Of a DNA stretch of 64,000 nucleotides, positions 20,478-30,616 are shown in pieces (the stretch's first letter is position 1; every line of letters begins with the position of its first letter). The stretch lies in the NCBI GenBank assembly GCA_963383645.1, contig OY726557.1:123482223-123546222 (forward strand), given 5' to 3'. The notes under the pieces were generated by a model. That model worked only from the letters and a program-made list of their open reading frames with translations. It searched no databases and was not told the origin of the DNA. The stretch is from Muscardinus avellanarius. Taxonomy: Eukaryota; Chordata; Mammalia; Rodentia; Gliridae. The translations under genes and the position numbers were made by a program.

Positions 20478-20900
20478 ATGAAGTTAGTCACCACTGGCCT
20501 GGCTGGGCCCTTGGTGATGCACCATCCCCGCAATGAGGTACCAAAATAAACGGCTTTTGAGGCACTCGGGGAAATATGCCGAGACTCGCATACAATTAAA
20601 ACAGTTATTAATACTCGAGCTGTCCCCGGTGTGGGTGTGTGTGACATCTACCTCTTCCCTTTGGCTAGAGTGAAACCAGAGAATATATGTTTTCATCGAC
20701 AGGCTCCCAGCCTGAGCAATCGGAGGAGGCTGAGGCAGTCAACGTTCAGTGCCCCCTTCAGTGACTGCCCTCTTGGCTCAGGATCTTCAAGGGATGAGTG
20801 TCCAAGATTCAACCATAAGATTTTTTCAAGACTTCGATTTCTGCATCTTTCTATAACAAAACCCATTTTAAGCAAGTGCATGTTTCTGGAGGGGCTGAAG
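20478..20900. promoter_or_regulatory. Candidate conserved noncoding element
   Basis: Repeat-free, of mixed composition, with CpG-containing and homeobox-type motifs close together: 'ccaaaataaacggcttttga', 'acaattaaaacagttattaa', 'tactcgagctgtcc', 'gttttcatcgac'. This resembles conserved enhancer sequence, but conservation is not shown. Confidence 0.3.
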
Positions 20901-21310
20901 GTGAGGAGGGGGGTCAGGGGAGGGTGGGAGACACAGAGAAATCGGGAGAACTCAGGGTCACCAGTCGGCTGGTAAGAGAAAAGGACACTTAGAGCCTTAC
21001 AAGGGATGATTCCCAAGAATGATAATAAACTTTTATTTTTTTTCTATTTACTATTTACTTGGTATATTTCATCATCGTTGTCTTACTTGGTATGTTCTGG
21101 GTCATTTTGACCTCCTTCTCCCTTCCTTCCTTCCTCCTTTCCTTTATCCTTTCCTTTTTGCAGGCCTCTATTCTCCCTCTTCCTCTCATTTTCTGCTTTT
21201 TTCATAGGAATTAGTAGCCTGAACTTTGTGTGATCCTACCCAGCTTACTTAGTCTCCTAACCTCAGTTCCCTCACCTGCGTGATAGGGATCGAGGGATTT
21301 GTGAGCATTT

Positions 21311-21527
21311 ACTTATTTATTTGTTGTGGTACTTGGGGTGGAACCCAGGGGCTTTTCTACCTCCAGGCTATACTCCCAGACCTATTTTATACTTTATTTG
21401 AAAACAGGGTCTCACTAAGTTGCTGAGAGCCTCACTAAGTAGCTGAGGCTGGCTTCGAACCTACGTGATCCGCCTGTCTCAGCCTCCCAAGTGCTGGGAT
21501 TACAAGCGTGCGCCACCACGCCTGGCT
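21311..21527 (-). mobile_element. B1-dID SINE, type M, complete
   Basis: 'ggtacttggggtggaaccca', 'gctatactcccagacctatt', 'gagcctcactaagtagctga', 'gcgccaccacgcctggct'. Target-site duplication 'gatttgtgagcattta' (21296-21311) and 'gatttgtgaggattta' (21528-21543). Confidence 0.95.
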
Positions 21528-21909
21528 GATTTGTGAGGATTTAATTTAGCAATGCTAGCATGGCCCAGCCAGGAGCTCTTGCCCAGCGCCTTGCAGTCTT
21601 GTGAGTGAGGTGGAAGTGCTCGTTCTTACTATTCTGGTCATTATTGTCCTTGTTCCTCTTTCTGTCCAGCATTTCTTGGGCTGCTTCTAGGGATCCAGTG
21701 CCGGGCCAGGTTCTGGGATAGACATTCCAGTAAAAGTCTCTGCCCTTGGGTGCCCACAGTCCTGTCAGCTAAGAGTGCCACTTCTCCTTCTCTTCCGCTC
21801 CTTTAAACAGTATAAGATTCTGGGAGCAGTCAGACTGACTGAAAGAAAAATCTGGCTTCCTGGGTATTGGAAAAGGTCAGGGGTCGGCAGAGGTTGATAT
21901 TCTAAGTTG

Positions 21910-22093
21910 TTTTGTTTTTGCTTTGGGGGATCAAAGGCAGGGGTATTCTATCTGTTGAGCAACATCCCCAGGCCTATTTTATTATTTTTGAAACAGGGTC
22001 TCACTAAGATGGTGAGCATGGCTAGAACCTGCCATCCTCCTGTCTCAGCCTCCCAAGTCCTGGGATTACAGGTGTGCACCACCACTCCCAGCT
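21910..22093 (-). mobile_element. B1-dID SINE, old copy
   Basis: 'gctttgggggatcaaaggca' (diverged ID half), 'cctattttattatttttgaa', 'tctcagcctcccaagtcctg', 'gtgcaccaccactcccagct'. Flanked by 'atattctaagtt' and 'atattctgagct'. Confidence 0.88.
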
Positions 22094-23778
22094 ATATTCT
22101 GAGCTTTGATGATCAAATGGACTAATAGGTCTAAATTCCATGCACCACTTGGGAGCTGAGGTCTCTTGGGACTAGAGGATTAGCAGCTGTAGAGCACAGT
22201 TGGTTTCATTGTCAATATTTGCCAGCAGTGAGTCAACAGAGTGTCCCAGGTCAGAACCTAGCTGCTTGGGAAGGAAAGCCGGTGACAGTCAGGGGCCCAG
22301 AGTAAAGACCAGGTTGCTCTCTCAACAGCAGACAAAAGAACTCCAACAGGATTAAAAATAAAAAATATCTTTCCTGTTACCCCTTAGAGCGTTAGGGGGT
22401 GGTGAAGACAGGCTGGATCATCTTGAGATGAGATAGCCCAGCGTAATTGAGGGGTGGAGGCCTGAGCTCCAAGCTCTATGCTCTAAAATCCCGGTCTGTA
22501 AGATGGAGTTTCCTGGCAGCCCTGGAATTCTCTGCAGGCCCTGTTTCCCACTCCCGCTGTCTACCACCCCCTCCCTGCCCCTGGCCACTGCACCGAGCCT
22601 GAGCCTCTTTATCTGCATCTTGATGGCATGAGCCCCAACTACGGGCACATTTTCAGAAAAACTGCAAGTTTGCGCTGCTAATTTAAGAAACCTCCAAATT
22701 CAAACTTACCAAGTAGACAAATTGTATGGTTATTTGCATTCCAGAAAGTCTCCTATTTTACAAGAGGGGCAAGCTGCAAGAATCCTTTAATGACTGTCTT
22801 TTTCTCAACCATTTTAGGGTTGATTTATACTAGACAGAGGTTTTGGGGGAAGGCACATAGAGTTAGAGCCACTGGTGATGTCTCAACATCTGGAAATGGA
22901 GATCAAACATCACTGATTTAGTAATGAAATTGATGGGGAGTACTGTCTGATTCACAAATATTTGATAATCAGGGAATATCTTGAAAGCAGTGTTAAATAT
23001 TCTTTCATAGATCTTGAATACCTGTGGTGTGCCAGGAAAAGTGATATAAGACGAAGGCCTTGTTTTCAGGGTTTCTGGGAGTGTTAAATCAACATGGATG
23101 GTACAGAGCTGGAATTTCAAGCAGCAAATACAGGCTGAATTCATAGAGGAAGGTCTGAATCAAACTGGAAGAGAAGCAATCGGGAAGGCTTCCTGCAGGA
23201 AGCAAACCTTACGAAGGTTCTGAAAGAAGAGTAGGTATTTGCTAAGTAGCCGGGGAAAGGACATCCACAGCAGAGAAGCTGCCATAGAAGGGAGTCATGT
23301 TCCGGGGCGCTCCTGTGAGAAGGAGTGTGGGCTGATGAGGTCAAAGGGGGAGAGCCCAGTCCATGTCCTAAAGGGCTTCCTGTGCCTCCTCAAAGTCCGA
23401 GCTCTTCCTGAGAGCAGTGTGGCATTGATTGTTTTATGTAGAGAGCCCAACAGTATTCTGTTTTTATTTTAGAAAGAACCTTCTAACAGTAGTAATTGTG
23501 GTCATCTGGGGCACCAGGCAGGAAAGAGGCAGGCTGACGAGGAGTGGCCAGGCCTGCCCCAGAAGAAGGGCGGAGAGTCAGGCTCTGGTACCAGAGGGGC
23601 TGGTGAGTCCTCAGGGCTATAGCCGGGAAGGAGGAGGCAGTGTGGCCGCTGAGCACCCTCTGCAGCCCAGCTCACACCTGGCGTGGGCAGGAACGAGCAG
23701 CCTGGAGCGATGAGGCTCCGGGAGTTCAGCTTGGGTGACATTCCCAGGATACTCAGGTCCCAGGACCGCGGGGAAGAA
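22094..23778. other. Unique block with a possible ancient repeat
   Basis: About 1.7 kb. The part 23150-23420 ('gggaaggcttcctgcaggaa', 'aggacatccacagcagagaa') resembles an old mammalian L2-like segment ('ggaaggcttcctggagga'). The rest, including the AT-rich 22660-23000, has no recognised content. Confidence 0.35.
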
Positions 23779-23792
23779 GGTAAAGACCTCCT

Positions 23793-24014
23793 TTTTTAAA
23801 TTTTTATGTTTTTTGAGGGTCTGGGGATGGAATCCAAAGGCATTTGACCTTCGAGCTACACCCCCTGCCCTATTTTTTATTCTTTATTTTGAAACAGGGT
23901 CTCGCTAAGTTGCGGAGAGCCTCACTAAGTAGCTGAGGCTGTCCGCGCACTGCAATCCTCCGGTCTCAGCCTCCCGAATGTTGGGATTACAAGTGTGCGC
24001 CACCACGCCTGGCT
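23793..24014 (-). mobile_element. B1-dID SINE, type G
   Basis: 'gagggtctggggatggaatc', 'gcatttgaccttcgagctac', 'cctattttttattctttatt', 7SL half to 'cgccaccacgcctggct'. Target-site duplication 'ggtaaagacctcct' (23779-23792) and 'ggttaagacctctt' (24015-24028). Confidence 0.94.
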
Positions 24015-24028
24015 GGTTAAGACCTCTT

Positions 24029-24463
24029 GAAGCCCAAAGCTGATGCTGTGTAGCCAGGGGTGAGTAGGTGACCAAGGGCCGCTGAGCACAGAGGGCAGAG
24101 TGGGCACCCAGGACATCTCTTTGATCTGAAGGGCAGGAATCGCCATGGAAGTGGGAATGGGGCTGCTGCAGCAGCAGCCTCCCATCCGCTTAGGGAGGTC
24201 TCTTTCACAGTCCCAGTCCCCGGAAAAGGCTGCATCTCATCCTGCGTTCAGTGAGTAGCATGGAGCTATTTTTCAGAAGTGTTAATTGGGATTTTTAATT
24301 GACCACGAGCAGGTTATCAAAGCCTGTGAGTCTCTAGCTGCCATTTATTCTCCAGGAGTGATCTGCCAGGGTGGTATCATTGCTCGGCAAGCCTGTGTTC
24401 CCATACCCCCCATTCTCCTCTCTCTGTATTTTTGCCTCATTTAAAAATAAGAAAAAAAAATAA
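24029..24463. other. Unassigned noncoding sequence
   Basis: Unique sequence. The part 24235-24330 ('gtgttaattgggatttttaa', then 'ttgaccacgagcaggttatc') looks possibly conserved. No gene recognised. Confidence 0.3.
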
Positions 24464-24672
24464 GGCCAGGTGTGGTGGTGCATGCTTGTAATCTCAGTAC
24501 TTGGGAGGCTGAAACAGGAGGATCTCAGGTTCAAGGACAGTCTCAGCAAGTAGTGAGGCTCTCATCAACCTAGTGAGACCTTGCTTCAGAACAAAAATAA
24601 AACAGGACTGGGAATGTAGCTCAGAGGTAGAGTGCCCCTGGGTTTAATCCCCAGTACCACAAAAACAAACAA
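24464..24672 (+). mobile_element. B1-dID SINE with near-canonical ID half
   Basis: 'gccaggtgtggtggtgcatg' to 'accttgcttcagaacaaaaa', then right half 'gactgggaatgtagctcaga', 'gtagagtgcccctgggttta', 'atccccagtaccacaaaaac'. It keeps the tRNA-like A and B boxes in the right half. Confidence 0.92.
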
Positions 24673-25496
24673 ATAGTAAAATAAGACAAAGCAAACTGTT
24701 CCATCTTAGGAGGCAGAACCTGACCAGCTTGTCTCAGGCTTGTAGTGCACCCACCCTGCCGGGGCCCTGGTGCGTGCTGCCCGGCACAGCATCCTTGGAG
24801 CATCCTGGAAGGGGCTGACTGGCCTCGGGCCTGGCGGGGTCCATCTGGCCCAGACCCTTGGTCCTGACTACAGCTGGAGCCCACCCCTTGCCTCTCACAC
24901 CCATGAGTGCTCCTATATCCCTGGGACCCCAGTTTGACACCAGTAGTGTCAAACTTAGTTATGGGTGGTATAAAGTTGGCTGGTCAATAGCTAGCCCGCC
25001 TTACACATCCCTGACCTCACACTGACCTTGTGCTCTGAGCCGCTGCTTCTCTGGGTTGGAATTGACTCTGGTTCCCTAGGGGCTTCAGGGTGCTGGGAGA
25101 GTGTGGGCCCTGGGACCTGGGGGGCTTTCTCTGTCAGAAGTTCCCAAACTTCTCTATCCAGTGCATTGGCCAGAACTCTATCTTCTTTGAGGGACTAGGC
25201 AGAAAGATGTAATGACAAATTTATATTCTTCTGTGTATTTATGTTTTGTTTTAGCACCTCCCCCAACCCCAGGGCTGTATCACTCACTTTGGGAACCTGT
25301 GCTAGAATCCAGATCAAAGGTATTTCTTTGTTTGTTTGTTTTTGTTTTTTGGGGAGGGGTTGGCATGAAGAAGAAATAGGTAGCATGGTCTAAGCCCATG
25401 GCAAGAGCCCTGAGGCCGCCCTCGGCTCCTGCAGTCTCTCTGGGTTTGGCTTCTTAGAGTTAGTCTGCTTGTCCTGCTCCCGAGGGTCTCTAACAG
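24673..25496. other. Unique noncoding block
   Basis: About 820 bp that includes the inverted repeat at 24931 and a 'ttgtttgtttgtttttg' run (25329-25346). No gene recognised. Confidence 0.35.
24931..24955. repeat. Perfect short inverted repeat (10-bp arms)
   Basis: Arms 'agtttgacac' (24931-24940) and 'gtgtcaaact' (24946-24955) are exact reverse complements with a 5-base loop 'cagta'. It lies in unique sequence; no transposon boundary is evident. Confidence 0.85.
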
Positions 25497-25562
25497 AGCC
25501 AGGTGCAGTGGTGTGCACCTGTAATCCCAGTACTTGGGAGGCTGGGGCAGGAGGATCTCGCG
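25497..25562 (+). mobile_element. B1 (7SL) SINE fragment, 3' truncated
   Basis: 'agccaggtgcagtggtgtgc', 'acctgtaatcccagtacttg' and 'ggggcaggaggatctcg', then an abrupt change to unrelated sequence. No ID half or A tail, so it was probably cut by deletion. Confidence 0.85.
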
Positions 25563-26584
25563 GGCGGGAGCTGTGTGCTGCCCTTGTCCTGATTGTCGTT
25601 TGACCTCCAGAAGTGGCGGTGAGGTCCAGGCCCAGAGGACAGTGGGCTGTGCGGCGGGGCTGGGTAGGGTGCATGCCAGCAGGTGCGGCATGTTCATGTA
25701 GCTTCAGTGTCAGTGTGGCCCTTCTAGAAACAGCTGTCCAATGTGGTCAGGTGTGTAGCTGATTCATTAGGAGAATGTTCTGTGAAAGATAAAGTGGGAG
25801 GAGCCAGGAGTCGATGGGGGAGTCCTCAGACCCCAGGAGAGTGTGACCTGGGGAGAGGAGAGGGTAGGCAGGAGGAGACTGCAGTCTTGGCATGAGGCTG
25901 TGTTCGGGAAGGAGCCCCAGCAGGAGGCTGCTCCTGTCCTGGACAGAGGTCTGAGCGGCCTCCACCTCTGGCTGCCCATCCCCGACATCTGTCCCTTATG
26001 GCTTTTGTCACTCTCTTTCTTTTGCAACTTTTACCCCTGTGCTCCGGGTGGCCTCCTTTGACCAAAGCTGTCATCCCCGAGCCTCATGCCTGGACCTCGC
26101 TCCTTGTGCTCCCAGAGACAGGGCCACCTGCTCCTGTCCCCTTCGCTTGGTGGTGCTCCCTCCAGGCGAGTTCTGCCCCCACCCTGTGGGCTCCGACACT
26201 ACTCACCAAATCCAAGGCTTCTTCCTGGACCTTCTTCTCTTCCTTGCTGGATCCCACCAGGGCCTGCCTGTCCCTCCCCAGGACCTCCCGCCTTCTGCCC
26301 CTTTCCTTGACAGATGTCACCAAGTGTCAAGCCTAGGTTCTGGGAGTCATGGAGAACTGATGGGTCTCCTTTTCCAGTATCATATCCAGGTTCACAGATG
26401 CCAGCAATGTCAGCCTGAGAAAATTGGCTGTATGCTTGGCAGAACCAGTAACCAGGGTGGCCCGGGACACGGGAATACCTTCTGGCCCGCCAAGCATACC
26501 ATCATCCAAGCCAGTGGGCGGTCTTGGGAACACGAGTAGAGGCATGGCATAGAAGGCACAGAGTCAGGATATTTTAAGACACCA
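25563..26584. other. Unique GC-rich noncoding block
   Basis: About 1 kb. Overlapping frames on both strands, the longest 26039-26539 plus (166 codons), have no recognised domains and no consistent exon structure. Treated as chance frames in GC-rich sequence. Confidence 0.4.
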
Positions 26585-27630
26585 TGGTTTAAATCAACCC
26601 AATTAAAAGTTGCCTGAAGAAACAGTTATCCAAAGAATATTTTTAAATGGCCCATAAGCACATCAAAAGGTGCTCAATAGCAGTGGTCATTAGGAAGATG
26701 CAAACTAAAACCACAGTGACTAGCAGTGCACACCCAATAGGTTGATCATAAAAAAAAAATGACAAGAACTGGAAATCATTGAGTAAGATCCCTTGAATGC
26801 TGTCAGTGGGAATGTAAAAGTGTAACCCTTACAGAAAAAAGTTCCTCAAAAAAGAAAACTAAACATGAACTGTCATATGGTCCAGCTGTTCCAATTCTGA
26901 GTTATCCACAAGAATTGAAAGCAAGTCTCAAAGAGGCACTTATAAACTTATATTCCTAGCAGCAGCATTCACAGTAGCAAAAGGTGGAAACAGTCTAAGT
27001 GTTCATTGATATATAAATAGATAAGCAAAATGAGATATACAATGGAATATTAGTCAGCCTTAAAAAGGAAGGAAATTGTGACAAATGCCAGAGTGTAGAT
27101 GAACCCTGAAGGCATTATGCTGAGTGAAATAAATAAGCCAATCACAAGAGGACAAATGCTGTGTGATTCCCCTTCAGTGAAGGACCAGAGTAGTCAATTC
27201 CCAGAGAGGAAAATAGAATGAAGACTGCCAGAGGGAGTGGGGCAGGGGAAGAGGGTGGAGTTTCAGTTTGCAAGATGAAGAGTTTTGGAGATGAATGGTG
27301 GTGGTGATTGCATAGTCATACAGATGTACTTAACAGCACTGAATCCTACACTTAAAAGTAGTTAAGAGGGTAAATTACATGCTATGCTTTTTTATTTTTT
27401 GTGGTACTGGGTGTGGAACCCAGAGGCTTTCTACCTCCGGGCTATACTCCCAGACCTATTTTATATTTTATTTGGAAACAGGGTCTTACTAAGTTGCTGA
27501 GAGCCTCACTAAGTAGCTGAGGCTGGCTTTGAACCTGCGCGATCCTCCTGTCTCAGCCTCCCAAGCGCGGGAATTACAAGCGTGCGCCACCACGCCCAGC
27601 TCATGTTATGCTTATTTTAACACAACAAAA
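26585..27630 (+). mobile_element. L1 LINE 3' end (ORF2 C-terminus and 3' UTR), sense, decayed
   Basis: Sense L1 signatures: 'ggcccataagcacatcaaaa', 'ggtgctcaatagcagtggtc', 'gtgggaatgtaaaagtgtaa', 'tacaatggaatattagtcag', 'gatgaaccctgaaggcatta', 'gtgtgattccccttcagtga', 'gaatcctacacttaaaagta'. Frameshifts and stops throughout. A SINE interrupts it at 27390-27601, near its 3' end. Confidence 0.9.
27390..27601 (-). mobile_element. B1-dID SINE, type M, inserted in the L1 3' end
   Basis: 'gtggtactgggtgtggaacc', 'gctatactcccagacctatt', 'gagcctcactaagtagctga', 'gcgccaccacgcccagct'. Flanked by 'catgctatgctt' (27378-27389) and 'catgttatgctt' (27602-27613). Confidence 0.94.
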
Positions 27631-28974
27631 AGTTTTGGAAAATCAAGTCATGATTTACCATAAAAGAGATATATAGATTGACTCTAGGTTCACCCGAGCA
27701 TTTTGCATCTCCCGATGAGGGTATGCACAGAGCAGGCCAAAGTCCTGCACACAGAGGCTAGAAACCATCAGAGGTTACCAGACTGGTCCTTGCAGAACCA
27801 GAGCTCAGAGCAGGCAGCCGGGCACAGCCAGTCACTGACCACAGGAGAAAATCCATCCAATTTAGGTTTGATGTCAGTGCTGGTGGCCTGATGCCGTGTG
27901 GCTTGTGTGAGAATCGAACCCCTCTGAGCTGTTGTTTGCACCTTGGTCAAATGAGGTGACAATACTACCAACACTGGAGCTGTCGTGAGGCCAAGGGCCG
28001 ACTGCGCGGGCAGTCGAGGCTCCTAGCAAGCAGAAGGCCTTTAAATGTTAGCTCCCCTGTTAGTCTCTGCAGAGTCGGGAGGAGGCGGGGCTCTGGGTCT
28101 GCTTAAATGCCAGCCGCTGCCTCAGATGACAAGGGAGGTTGTACTATTAATGGGCGAGCATGTGAGGTGTCCTTTTCCAAGGTGTTGGGCAGGAGTTTAG
28201 CGTGTTGCGAGTGAGCTGAATAGTGAGTACTGAGCTTGTGCTCTAACTGTGAGAGATCAGCCTTTCCAGCCTCAGGTGAATGCAGATAACTTTAAAGAGA
28301 GTGATTAAGTAAATGCTTGGTGTCCTGGATGCAGAGCCAGGCACTGGGGAAGCAGAGGCCAGAGGAGCCAGGTCCTACTTGCTGAGCAGCTGCACACAGC
28401 CAGGTACCAGGCAGCTAGTGAGTGTCTCTAGGCTTGCCTCATCCTGGGGCCATGGGGAGGAGAGATGCACCCTCACCCCGAGCAGGGCCTAATGTGGACC
28501 ACTGAGCAAAACCAAAGCAGGCGGGACTCTAACTCTGCTCCTCTTTGGGGCAAAGTACACATAATAAATCTGTGACTTCCGACCTCAGCTGTATCCTCAG
28601 CACACCTTGGAAATCCTCAGTCCATACCTGTTACTCTCCAAAAGTCATTCCATCCTTCCCACTCAACACCCCACGCCGGCTGGGGCCCCTCTGGCTGAGG
28701 CCTGAGTCTGCAGATGCCCCTCTGAAGAGGTGAGCCCACCAGAGTGGACTGCTGCCTGTCCTGCTCCCCCCTCTGTGTGTCTAGAAGTGGAAGCAGTGGT
28801 ACCTGTCTGAGCTGGCTCCCCTAGCCCCAGGCCACACCTTTACCGCCAGGGAAGCTCTCCAGCCTCTACTTTCCCTTTTCTCTCTGCTCTGCCATGTTTA
28901 AATAATCTTAGAGCTTTATTTTCTCAAGCTATTCTCCAGTGATTCCTCTCACTAAACCTCTAAGTTTCTGTTTT
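27631..28974. other. Unique noncoding block
   Basis: About 1.3 kb. The piece 27895-28060 has some MIR-like phrases ('caatactaccaacactggag'). No gene or clear repeat. Confidence 0.35.
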
Positions 28975-29800
28975 TTGCTAACATTTGTTGAGCATCTATT
29001 TTGTTTTAGCGCTTTATTTATAGTATCATGTTTAGCTAGGTGTGGTGGTGCACACATGTAATCCCAGTACTTAGGAGACTAAGATAGGAGGATCAAGACT
29101 CAAGGCCAGCCTCAGCAACTTAGGGAGACCCTGTTTCAAAATAAAAAATAAGCCGGGCGTGGTGGCACATGCTTGTAATCCCAGCATTTGGGAGGCTGAA
29201 ACAGGAGGATCGCGGTTCACGGACAGCCTCAGCTACTACTTAGTGAGGCCCTTTGCAATTCAATGAGACCCCGTTTCAAAATAAAGAATAAAGAAATAGA
29301 GCTGGGGACGTCACTCGGAGCTAGAATGCCCCTGGGTTCCATCCCTAGTACTGCAAAAATAAATAAATAAAGCCAGGCGTGGTGGCGCAGGCTTGTGATC
29401 CCAGTGCCTGGGAGGCTGAGACAGGAGGATCACACAGGTTCGAAGCCAGCCTCAGCTACTTAGTGAGGTTCTCAGCAACTTAGGAGACCCTGTTTCCAAA
29501 TAAAATATAAAATAGGTCTGGGAGTGTATCCCTGAGGTAGAAAAGCCCCTGGGTTCCACCCCCAGTACCACAAAAAGTAAAATAAATAAATAAATAAGGT
29601 CTGGGGATGTAGTTCAAAGGTAGAATGGCCCTGGGTTCAATCCCTAATACCAAATACATATCATAAAAACATCTACATGAAAGATTTTGCTGTTATCCCC
29701 ATTTTATTTTATAGTTGAAGAAACTGAGGCTCGGGGAATTAATAACTCAACCAAATTCCACATGGCTATAATTGATGATACCAGCATTTGAATCCAGGCT
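28975..29800 (-). repeat. MIR split by a stack of three SINEs
   Basis: MIR left part 28975-29033 ('aacatttgttgagcatctat', 'gcgctttatttatagtatca'). MIR right part 29664-29800 ('gctgttatccccattttatt', 'gttgaagaaactgaggctcg', 'gcatttgaatccaggctc'). Confidence 0.8.
29034..29663 (+). mobile_element. Three stacked B1-dID SINEs
   Basis: Outer SINE: 7SL half 29034-29150 and ID half about 29598-29655 ('ggtctggggatgtagttcaa' to 'caatccctaatacc'). Its linker contains a G-like SINE (29152-29371, 'gcacatgcttgtaatcccag' to 'cctagtactgc') and a type M SINE (29372-29597, 'gccaggcgtggtggcgcagg' to 'cccccagtaccac'). All have the same orientation, each inserted into A-rich sequence. Confidence 0.9.
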
Positions 29801-29953
29801 CATTACAACTACTCAGTTTTCATCAGCAGAGAAGTGTGGGTTCTTCCCAGTGGGTCTTCCTGTGCCCCCAGTGGTCTTCATCCCAGCATCCTGCCCTCCA
29901 CGCCGCAGCATTCGGAACCTGCTACTGTGGTGCCCAGTTCTGCTCTTTGGTTT

Positions 29954-30020
29954 GCTTCCACAGCTGGCGTTTCCCTGGCCGCGCTTCCACAGCTGGCGTT
30001 TCCCTGGCCGCGCTTCCACG
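29954..30020. repeat. 29-bp tandem duplication
   Basis: The unit starting 'gcttccacagctggcgtttc' occurs at 29954-29982 and 29983-30011, followed by a partial third unit. GC-rich, in unique sequence. Confidence 0.92.
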
Positions 30021-30239
30021 CTGGCTCTCCAGGCTCGGTCCTAGCCCTCAGGACTTGCTCTCCCGGGCTCTCTGCATGAGCTGTGTACCATTGGTTTAAA
30101 CCATCCTCTGAACACCGATTGTGTCGACACGTGTGTCTTCGTCATGAGCACACTTGGAATGTCTCATGGGCCCCCTCATTTCAAATCTGTTCTTGTTCCT
30201 TTCTTTCTTAGATGAGTTAGCAAAACACCATTTACCTAG

Positions 30240-30331
30240 GTTCTTTCTTTCTTCCTTCCTTCCTTCCTTCCTCTGTCTCTCTCTCTTCCTCCCTCCCTCC
30301 CTCCCTTCCTCCTCTCTCTCTCTCTCTCTCC
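30240..30331. repeat. Polypyrimidine tract (TTCC/CTCC/TC)n
   Basis: Imperfect TTCC, CCCT and TC units, on the tail side of an antisense SINE. The Arg/Glu-rich frame on the minus strand is an artefact of the repeat. Confidence 0.95.
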
Positions 30332-30400
30332 TTGTGGCACTGGGATGAAACACAGGGGCCCTCTACCTCTGAGTTCTATCCCCAGCTCTATTTTATTTGC

Positions 30401-30448
<48 letters not shown>

Positions 30449-30616
30449 GGGGGTGGAACCCAGGAGCTTTCTATCTCCAGGCTGTACTCCCAGGCTTATT
30501 TTATGTTTTTATTTGGAAACAGGGTCTCACTAAATTGCAGAGGTTGGCCTTGAACCTACAATCTGTCTTGGCCTTCCAAGTACTGGGATTATAAGTGTGC
30601 ACCACCATGCCCAGCG
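30332..30616 (-). mobile_element. SINE cluster: ID half, (TG)n, then complete B1-dID type M
   Basis: 30332-30400 is an ID half ('ggcactgggatgaaacacag' to 'tctatccccagctctatttt'). 30402-30444 is a (TG)n run. 30443-30616 is a SINE ('ttactgggggtggaacccag' to 'gcaccaccatgcccagc'). Only one 7SL half is present for two ID halves, so one left monomer was lost. Confidence 0.85.

Noticed and set aside
24600..24660. tRNA gene from A/B box-like sequence
   Set aside because: It is the ID half of a SINE; it lacks the cloverleaf and 3' end of a functional tRNA. The same holds for every other ID half in the window.
26039..26539. 166-codon open frame
   Set aside because: Overlapped by frames on both strands of similar length, with no domain signature, no splice context and a GC-rich stop-poor background.
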